From: Girardinichthys multiradiatus
Lineage: Eukaryota; Chordata; Actinopteri; Cyprinodontiformes; Goodeidae
Length of the DNA stretch: 64,000 nt
Assembly: GCF_021462225.1 (NCBI RefSeq)
Contig: NC_061816.1
Coordinates: forward strand, 14,719,390-14,783,389
Reading direction: 5' to 3'
Made by a program: the position numbers and the translations under genes. The notes beneath the pieces are model-generated. The model made no database searches and was not told the origin of the DNA. It saw nothing but the letters and a program-made list of their open reading frames with translations. This document shows, one piece after another, positions 57,026 through 64,000 of the stretch (position 1 is the stretch's first letter; the number at the start of each line of letters is the position of its first letter).

Positions 57026-57369
57026 TTTAAAAATATTTATTTCTTTTCTACTTGGTATGGTCTCTCTTTGGACTATACATATTAATTGCTGTCTAACAAT
57101 ATTTAAGTTGGTAAACCTCTATACTGTTGTTCTATTCTCACTTCACAGCTGTTTAAGGTGGAAACGTGACAAAGCTATCATTAGATTTAAAGTTTCCAAT
57201 TCTGTATTTAACTAAGGTCATAATCTACAAATCAAATGCAAACTTAATGAAATTGTTACAAAGGTTAGCATTCACTCTTTAACACTCTCTAACATAATGA
57301 AGATATTCTAAAGGGAACACCTAGAGGTGAAATCATTTAAACTTTCCTTTATCTACTTACTTCAGATCA
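57026..57369. other. No gene recognised
   Basis: AT-rich spacer without features. Confidence 0.35.
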
Positions 57370-58036
57370 GCTGACTGTAGCATACTGGTGGTGAGGTTCA
57401 GTTTTAGGCACATTTTACTGGCAGCAGGGGAAGGTCTATTAAATAATGAGAACAGAGGCACAGGGGGCATGGTTGTTGAAATTTTAATGTTTTTAATTTT
57501 ATTTTTCATACAGGGCATGGGCCCTGTCGTTGTATTTTTCTTTCTGCCATGGCGATACCTGGTACCTTTCTCTCTCACACCCTCTACCCTCATGTCCTCT
57601 TTCACTCCATCCATCCATGAATCTACTCATTGGTCTTCCTCTAGGCCTCCTGCCAGGCAGTTCTAGCTTTAGCATTCTTCTGCTGATGTACTCACTATCC
57701 CTCCTCTGTACATGTCCAAACCATCTTAGTCTGGCCTCTCTGGCTTTATCTCCAACACATCTAACATAAGCTGTCCCTCTGATGTACTCATTCATGATCC
57801 TATCTATCCTTGTCACTCCCAGAGAGAATCTCAACATCTTCATCTTGGCTTCCTCCAGCTCTGCCTCCTGTCTCTTCCTCAGTGCGACCATACAGCATTG
57901 CTGGTCTCACCAGCATCATGTACACCTTTCCTTTCATTTTAGCTGAAACTCTTATCACACAACACACCTGAAACTTTTCACCACCCATTTCAACCTGCTT
58001 GAACATGTTTATTCAACTCTGGTCCACATTTATCTT
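57370..58036 (-). pseudogene. RTE-like LINE, ORF2 C-terminus, minus strand
   Basis: The minus-strand text reads ISAKMKGK-type (here VSAKMKGKVYMMLVRPAMLY), then after a frameshift KRQEAELEEAKMKMLRFSLG, VTRIDRIMNEYIRGTAYV, AREARLRWFGHVQRRDSEYI, RRMLKLELPGRRPRGRP and FMDGWSERGHEGRG. The run RWFGHVQRRD ... GRRPRGRP ... RFMD is the C-terminus of RTE-type (BovB-related) LINEs. It is a different RTE lineage from Rex3. About 130 codons remain open (57499-57891). Below 57500 lies the probable 3' UTR. Confidence 0.7.
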
Positions 58037-58038
58037 TG

Positions 58039-58046
58039 TTCTGGAC
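58039..58046. repeat. Target-site duplication (left) of hAT miniature element
   Basis: TTCTGGAC, identical to 58338-58345. Confidence 0.8.
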
Positions 58047-58337
58047 CAGGGGTGGGTAACTCCAGTCCTTGAGGGCCACTGTCCTGCAATTTTTAGATAT
58101 GTCCTTGCAGAGACACACCAACCCTTTGAGGACTGAAGTTGCCCACCTATGTTTTAGAAGATGTTCTCCTGATTCAACATAGCTGCATCAAATGTATGGC
58201 TCATTACCAAATCTGTACAGAACCTGACTTCATAGGATGTAATTCAGCCATTTGATTCAGGTTTGTTGGACCAAGGACACTAAAAGTCTAAAAGTTGCAG
58301 GACACCGGCCCTCGAGGACAGGAGTTGCCCAACCGTC
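58047..58337. mobile_element. hAT-type nonautonomous element with 8-bp TSD
   Basis: It begins CAGGGGTGGGTAACTCCAGT, then CCTTGAGGGCCACTGTCCTG, and ends CCGGCCCTCGAGGACAGGAG followed by TTGCCCAACCGTC. The inverted ends and the CTCGAGGGCC-type word are those of a very common fish hAT miniature family. The flanking 8-bp direct repeat TTCTGGAC matches hAT insertion. An extra right-end-like copy (CTTTGAGGACTGAAGTTGCC, 58124-58152) lies inside, so the element is compound. It encodes nothing. Confidence 0.85.
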
Positions 58338-58345
58338 TTCTGGAC
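58338..58345. repeat. Target-site duplication (right) of hAT miniature element
   Basis: TTCTGGAC, identical to 58039-58046. Confidence 0.8.
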
Positions 58346-59799
58346 TGGCCAATCCAAGAAAACATCCTTAGAAAACCTAAGGTCTAGCATACTAAATCTA
58401 GTGATAAGGACATATTTGTTGGTAATCTTGGTAAAAAATTTGACAAGCCTAAGAATAAAGTAATTTTCTTCCTGTGGGAGCCAACTGCATCTTGGACAGT
58501 GTCTGGACCATCGAGTCTTGGATTTACTTTCTACACTGTTCGAGGTATACTACTGGATGTTGGTCCCAGGCCAGGTGGTGGTTTCTCTGTGTCTCCTCCA
58601 ACACGTTATAAATGGACAACTTCTACCATTTCAAAACACGCATAAAGCACATACAGGCGCACAAACATACGCAGGCACACAACATATACAAATAGAGGCA
58701 GGTGAAATTACACCTTTCTATACATTAAATTATATGTAGAAGTTATAGACATTATGAATTACATTAAATGTCAAACTCATTTAGTTGATTGTATCTTGTC
58801 TATTTCCTTTTTTTGCCTCTTTTACCTTATCTTCTTTTTTCCTGTTATTATTGTTCTGTTTTGTTTGTCACTGTTGTGATTGCTGTTGCTGTTGTTTCCC
58901 TTTGTCCTCTCATGTTTGTGGCCAACCCACTTTGTTGTTTTAATTGGAAAAGGTCTGCCACACCGTTAATCACTACAGCAGAAGGGATCTCCCATTTCTG
59001 TAATTTGTAAGGCAAATCCAACCTGACTCTCCAAGGCAAATAAATCCACCATTTTGATTGTCTGAGCTTCCGAGTAAGGACACAAAAAACTTTGGAAGGA
59101 AAGATAAATAATGGGAATCATGCTAGAAAAAAAAAAACTGGATATAGGACTGGATTTTAAAACCCTGGATGTATAGAGATTGTGTAAAGAGGTCAAAGAT
59201 CCCTCTCTGTTTGCTGTGAACTTGTGAAATGTCACCAGAGAAGATAAACTGATGCTCTATTAGAATATCAGGGTGCTGCACAAACATTGCCGCTAGTGAT
59301 ATTTTAATTAAAGGTTATTGTTTTTTCATCTTTTTGATAATGATATAATGTTTCAAAAATTAAAGATGAATTTACTTTAATACTTTTTACACATTTTGTA
59401 CCAGGGGTGCCAACAACTTTGTACATATTTAAAAGAAAATCAGATGAAATTAAAGAACAAATGTATTTTAATCAAAAAGAGAACATCCCATCTGAGAATT
59501 CTTGTAGTTTAATGCAAAGCTGTAAAGAAGAATAAACAGGCTTATGTAGCGGAATAGACCTCTTACACTCTGTGAGCGGTGAGCCACATCAGAGGGAACA
59601 TAATCCCTGTTACCCTGTTTGAAATCCAGGCCAAAACAACAGCCTTCTGCAGATAAATGTTTGCTTGATCCTCTTGCAAACATGACCTCACCTTTATATG
59701 TCCCTGCGTCTTCTCCATAATTTCACTTGCTAGGAAGTTGTTTGTTTTCACCTTTGGAGAAAGTAATGATGATTATGATGTCCGATATTCTCTAATGCT
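58346..59799. other. No gene recognised
   Basis: AT-rich DNA. A short (TGTTGC)-type run near 58876-58900 is the only simple repeat noted. No coding text seen. Confidence 0.35.
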
Positions 59800-60780
59800 G
59801 AACTGACTGAAGTTATCATCTGCTCCCTTCGGCCCTTGGAGCATGGCCGCAGGTGTGTGCGTACATCCACGCATGCCTCGCCACCACTTTATCAGCGCCG
59901 CAGTGGTCCAGCCATCACTGCTTTCATTAGCAGCTAATTAACTTTTCATGAAGGCCGTCGTCTTCCTTGTTTAATTAACTGACCATCCCCCTTTCCGTGA
60001 GCACCAGCCAGTCCTGAGGGGGATGAAGTGGATACACTGACATACACACAAAGTTGTTCTTTCCATCCCTAACATTTTGAGAATGAAATACGTGTATCAT
60101 TAAACGTCCAATCTCTCAACTTGAGCAGCCTCCAACGATTTCTCGCAAGTAACATTTTGTTTATTATTAATATTAGCAGAAATTATATTTCAAAGTTGTT
60201 GACTTTCAGTTAGACCTACTGCCTTCCCCTTGAAAACAGTCAAGGGGAATTGTTTATGAGTTTGCCCATCACCTCTTATTTTTCGTCCTCATTCATTCAT
60301 GCAGACAATTTGTGCCACATATACAATCATAATGGACTTAAATTGCAGGAGCGCAGCCCTATTAGATTAACCCACATGATCTATCATCACCCCCTCCTGT
60401 CTCAGAGGGAGTGAAGGTAGAATTTACCCTCCGCAGCAGCCGTTACAGCCTCGAGCGGCGACTCTGTATCTTTCTCCGGGATGAAAGGGACCTTCAGGGG
60501 CCAGCAGCGTGTGGAAATTAAAACGCCGCTCCTTTACCCTCCTCTCCGTTCCCCCTCGTCCTCCTCTCCTTTGTTAGCTATGCCGGAGTTTTTAATCAGA
60601 TACGGCCGATGGGAAATAAAGATCCCCTTCACGCTAATCCTAACGCCTCATCGCAACAGCAGGCGTTTCCATGGTAACACCAGGAGGGAGATCATCTAAG
60701 CGGCAGGAGCCGCTGTAATTATGACTGATCTCGGGGAGATCTATGGGAAAAAGAAGAGAGGCTGCTGAAACCTTTGGATG
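59800..60780. promoter_or_regulatory. Candidate conserved noncoding region with X-box-like palindrome
   Basis: This block is GC-richer and more complex than most of the window and free of repeat words. It has TTAGCAGCTAATTAAC near 59928 (homeodomain-type core), GTTTCCATGGTAAC at 60665-60678 (an RFX X-box-like near-palindrome) and GATCTCGGGGAGATC near 60727. Open frames at 60481-60699 and 60743-60967 show no known domain. It could be an enhancer cluster or an unannotated 5' region of a host gene. Both are inference. Confidence 0.3.
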
Positions 60781-61629
60781 TAATCTGGCTAACCCTCTCT
60801 GCAGAAAAAGGCAAGAAGAAAAATGGATAAAAGCCATTAATGATATGCTGGTGTATCACTCTTTTTATCTCCAAGTGCTTCATTGTTTCATACCCCAAAA
60901 ATGCATTGATAATTTTAATGAGAAACCTTTAAATCAGCGTTTTAAGTGTAGAATGTTCATGTGCTGAAACTGTCGTTTAATTTAGCTATGACTACTTGAC
61001 AAATGACGTTGTTTGTACACAAACAAACCTAAAATTTAAAGTCAAACCCACTCACATGCTATAATAAATTACTGAGAGAAAATGTATTGATTTTTTCTTC
61101 TTCATTTTTATAAAACAATTCAAACAAGTTATTGGAAGGCATCTAATATAAGTTAAGTGAAAAAATGCAAGCCAGTTCAATTTTATATCTGATCAAGCAT
61201 CATCAACAAAACGCCAGAATCCAACAACAGAGAAAAAAAAATCTCTTGTTTATCTAATCTACTATTTGTGAAGTATTTATAAAAAAAAGTCACAATTTTC
61301 ATGAGCTGAGATGGTGTGAAGAAATGTAACAGACTTACTTTCAAGCAGGAAATTGTGTTAAATTATGTTTTGTACATTTCCTGAAGTTTTCTGTTTGAGA
61401 ACGTTTTTACCTTTTGGTTAAGTTCGGAAAAAAAACTATGTTTTTTTTTTTTTTTATTTAGCAAATCTCCTTTTTTACATACAAAAGGAAATCATTAGAA
61501 ACCACGATTTTACTTTGTTCATTTTTGAGGGGCTTGTTTTGTGATAGATGAAGTCGTTTTTTTTTTTGTTTTTTTTTCTTTTTTTTACCCCAAATAGGTT
61601 TAACTAGTTACAGCTGCACTTCTTTTGGC
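60781..61629. other. No gene recognised; poly-T runs
   Basis: T runs lie at 61439-61455 and 61557-61588. AT-rich, no coding or repeat text. Confidence 0.35.
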
Positions 61630-62225
61630 ATTTCAAATTCAAGCCAGTCTATTTATAAAGCATTTTACATTACCACACTTAACTAAAGTGCTGCACAAAA
61701 TACATTAAAAAAAACATTAAAATTACAAATAGCATTCATTATGCAGACAAAACATAGAATACTGAATACAAAACAACAGACATGCAATAAAAACAAAAAA
61801 ATATATATAAGCACTAACTAAAATTAACATCACACTGCAGCTGTCAATTACCAAGGCAAAGAAATAAGTTTTAAGAAATGATTTCGAAACAGACACTGAT
61901 GTAGCCTGTCTGATGTGCAGTGGTAAGTCATTATGCATTTTAGGAGTTACCACAGCTAAAGAATGTGCCCCTCTAATCTTATGTTTTAGACACACTAAGG
62001 AACAGCTGATCAGGGACCTGAGGGACCAGGAGGGTGTATAATGGTGAAGCAGTTCAGAAATGTAGGAAGGGACGAGCCCATGAAGAACTTTAAAAACAAA
62101 ACAAAAAAGTAGCTGGGAACTATGGGAACCACCTAGCTCCAAATAAAATTCATTACAGTAATCCATAAGTAGTAATGACTGCATGGATTACCATCTCAAA
62201 ACGATTAGAGCAAATTGGCTTTATT
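61630..62225 (-). pseudogene. L2-like LINE, RT C-terminal part and tail, minus strand
   Basis: A 153-codon frame (61723-62184) reads LLLMDYCNEFYLELGG, then after an internal deletion VFKVLHGLVPSYISELLHHY, TPSWSLRSL, then GAHSLAVVTPKMHNDLPLHI, RQATSVSVSKSFLKTYFFAL. DYCN ... LHGLAPSYISELL ... NDLPLHIRQA ... FKTYFF is the C-terminal signature of fish L2-type LINEs. The reading frame is unusually clean for this window, though the part between DYCN and the LHGL block is gone. The 3' tail (minus-strand GCTTTATAAATAGACTGGCT, 61645-61664) is L2-like. Confidence 0.75.
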
Positions 62226-62360
62226 TTGGATAACTGCCCTGATCTGATGTTAGAATTTAGGATCTGTATTTAGTTTTACCCTCCTATTTTTTTTTTTCCT
62301 AGGTTTAGCCAAAATATTTTGTAATCAAAATTCTTTGTAAAATAGGTAAACCTCAGAGTG
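62226..62360. other. Spacer between L2 and Tc1 relics
   Basis: No features seen. Confidence 0.35.
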
Positions 62361-62955
62361 TCTAAATGTGATTGGGCTAACACAAGAACATGCTTTGGTC
62401 TCAACCATTCCATGTTGGGTGTATCTGTGAGTGTAGGGTTGTTGGCGTGCCACCACAGTCTAAAGTATGTTGCTGCCTCTATTAGGTTTTCTCCCAGAAT
62501 TGCTCAATATTGAGGTTCATCTATCTTCCCATAAACTCTGCCCAGCTTCCTCAAAAATAAAAGCATCAACACAGCATTATTTTGGCACCGCTGTTTCAGA
62601 ATTGGGTTGGTGTTTTCAGGGTGATTGGTTTTCCCCTACAAATTGCATTTTGTATGTAAGCTAAAAACATCACTATTTGTCTCATCTGACAAGATTACTT
62701 CTTCCACATGTTTGCCATATATTCTAAATGGGTTGTGGCAAACTGAAAACAGGACTTCTCACCATTCTTCCATATAGTTCAGTCCTGAAGCACCTAAACT
62801 GTGGATCTCTACAGCTCATCTAGAGTTTAATTGAATTTACCTGAACAACTAGGCACCACCTTTTGTTAGTCAATCACTAAAAATACACTAATGTTTGAGG
62901 CAAAGTGGAAAAACAGTTTAGGTCCTGTGGATACATTTGCAAGGCAAAGTAAGAT
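62361..62955 (-). pseudogene. Tc1-type transposon relic, middle and end
   Basis: The plus-strand text is the antisense of a common fish Tc1 transposase: GATTGGGCTAACACAAGAAC, ATGCTTTGGTCTCAACCATT, CATCTATCTTCCCATAAACT, CAGGGTGATTGGTTTTCC, TTGTCTCATCTGACAAGATT, ACTTCTTCCACATGTTTGCC, GTTGTGGCAAACTGAAAACA, CTGTGGATCTCTACAGCTCA. The TCATCTGAC region is the antisense of the SDE block with the first catalytic Asp. It ends with GTGGATACATTTGCAAGGCA, the transposon terminus. No frame is open. It overlaps the family represented at 15590, 24465 and 32312. Confidence 0.65.
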
Positions 62956-64000
62956 GGCTGAAATACGTGATTTTAAATTGTTTTGTTTGAGCTTTATTGT
63001 CACATCATTAATAAGGTCTTCAATTTTTGTGTTCAAAAGGAAAATTCACAATTCAACAAACTAGATGTCATAATTATGTGGCAAGGACCCGTCCTTGTAA
63101 TGTTAATGAGATGATATGATTAGATTGGTTAATAGTTCAATAAATTGTATAGATTTTTGGTGTGACCTATTTCTGCCAGACAGTCTTGAATGGGCTATTG
63201 GTGTTCTTTCATTGTCTATTTCTATACTTTGATTGGGTGTAATAGTGACTTTTGCTTGACTTCAAAGAGTAAACTTTGTTTACCTCTCAGTGCCAAGAGT
63301 CACATTATAAAGTTAATTGGACTCAGAGCAACGGAGCACCTTTTGGCACAAAATATCAACTTTTAGCAACTATTGACTTAGTGAATGCCAGCACCATGTG
63401 TTCTCCATCTCAGACTGCATTGGATATCACTAAGCAGCAGCAGCATGATCAAAGATTTGTACACTTCTCATGGAGTCTTTAGGCATACATTTGATGTAAA
63501 TTTTACATGGACAGGATGCAATACATTGGTGGTCTGACTCATTAATTGGACCCCCCACAGATTCACATCACAGTGAAACATAGACCTCATTACCTTGGAA
63601 ATCATGATGGATCCAAGCCAAGCTTCCCCTTACCTTTGAGCAATCGGCAATGAAAGTAACTCAGCACCCCTGAGCAGCGCTAAATGTATGCTGACATGGT
63701 TTTGGCGTGGCAGATGGCCATCACACAAACAACACAAAATATATCATCAAAATAGATTTGCAAAATTGGGAATCAGAATCTAGAGCGAGCCTTTCATCCC
63801 AGAAGCACTAATATAAAATTAGGAGAGCAGATGGCAGAGCGGACAAGAGTTAGTCTTGAAATTTTCTAAATCTAATAATTGTGTTGTGGTTCTGTTTAAA
63901 TCTTTGTCTGTTCTAGCTGAGCTATGCACAATATGTTGGCTGAAAGAAAGTCTAAATGTAAACTTAAACCTTGTTTAGAGTGCTGTAGGGTCAGTGCCTC
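62956..64000. other. No gene recognised
   Basis: Mixed-composition DNA with no recognised repeat or exon. The 63540-63720 stretch has balanced composition and could be conserved. The frame at 63276-63482 has no motif. Confidence 0.3.

Overview
This window looks like teleost fish nuclear DNA with no recognisable host exon. The basis is its repeat content: Rex3 (RTE-clade) LINEs, L2-like and Rex1-like LINEs, several fish Tc1/mariner families, hAT-type miniature elements, tRNA-derived SINEs, a Ty1/copia remnant, a solo LTR and long (TA)n microsatellites, all in AT-rich, CpG-poor DNA. Species cannot be named from sequence alone. Every protein-like stretch recognised belongs to a transposable element, and all are broken by stops, frameshifts or deletions. 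The rest reads as intergenic or intronic DNA, with a few blocks that could be conserved regulatory DNA.

Layout, 0-12 kb: an old Rex3 fragment (255-1155); a Ty1/copia pol pseudogene (about 2985-5820); a SINE head (6160-6232, minus); the endonuclease part of an L2-like LINE (7430-8515); a 1185-bp Tc1/mariner element with both terminal repeats (8998-10182); and the RT end plus tail of an L2-like LINE (10305-11575).

12-27 kb: a homeodomain-motif-rich AT block (12500-12830), a 23-bp-stem hairpin (13276-13324), Tc1 relics (13965-14500, 15590-15850, 24465-24830), a SINE cut in two by a 5'-truncated LINE (18145-18925), a LINE RT piece (20335-20720), a SINE (23145-23395), and two degenerate CCTT-rich tracts.

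27-38 kb is the densest part: a 259-bp-period tandem repeat (27349-27848) with a third copy at 34386-34574; a second, deleted copy of the 9-kb Tc1 element (28199-29109); two Rex3 copies, one carrying a nested LINE that the other lacks; two Tc1 relics; a solo LTR with a GAAAC target duplication (33212-33910); and a degenerate ACCTACAGGGTA minisatellite interrupted by a hAT-like miniature element.

38-64 kb is sparser: relics of Tc1, Rex3, RTE, L2 and SINE families, a hAT miniature element with an 8-bp target duplication (58047-58337), and a GC-richer block at 59800-60780 with an RFX X-box-like palindrome that may be a conserved regulatory region.

The genes do not work together as a system. What the window records is nested insertion, internal deletion and microhomology-scale repair of mobile elements. 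Family names come from remembered protein and DNA signatures, not from a search.
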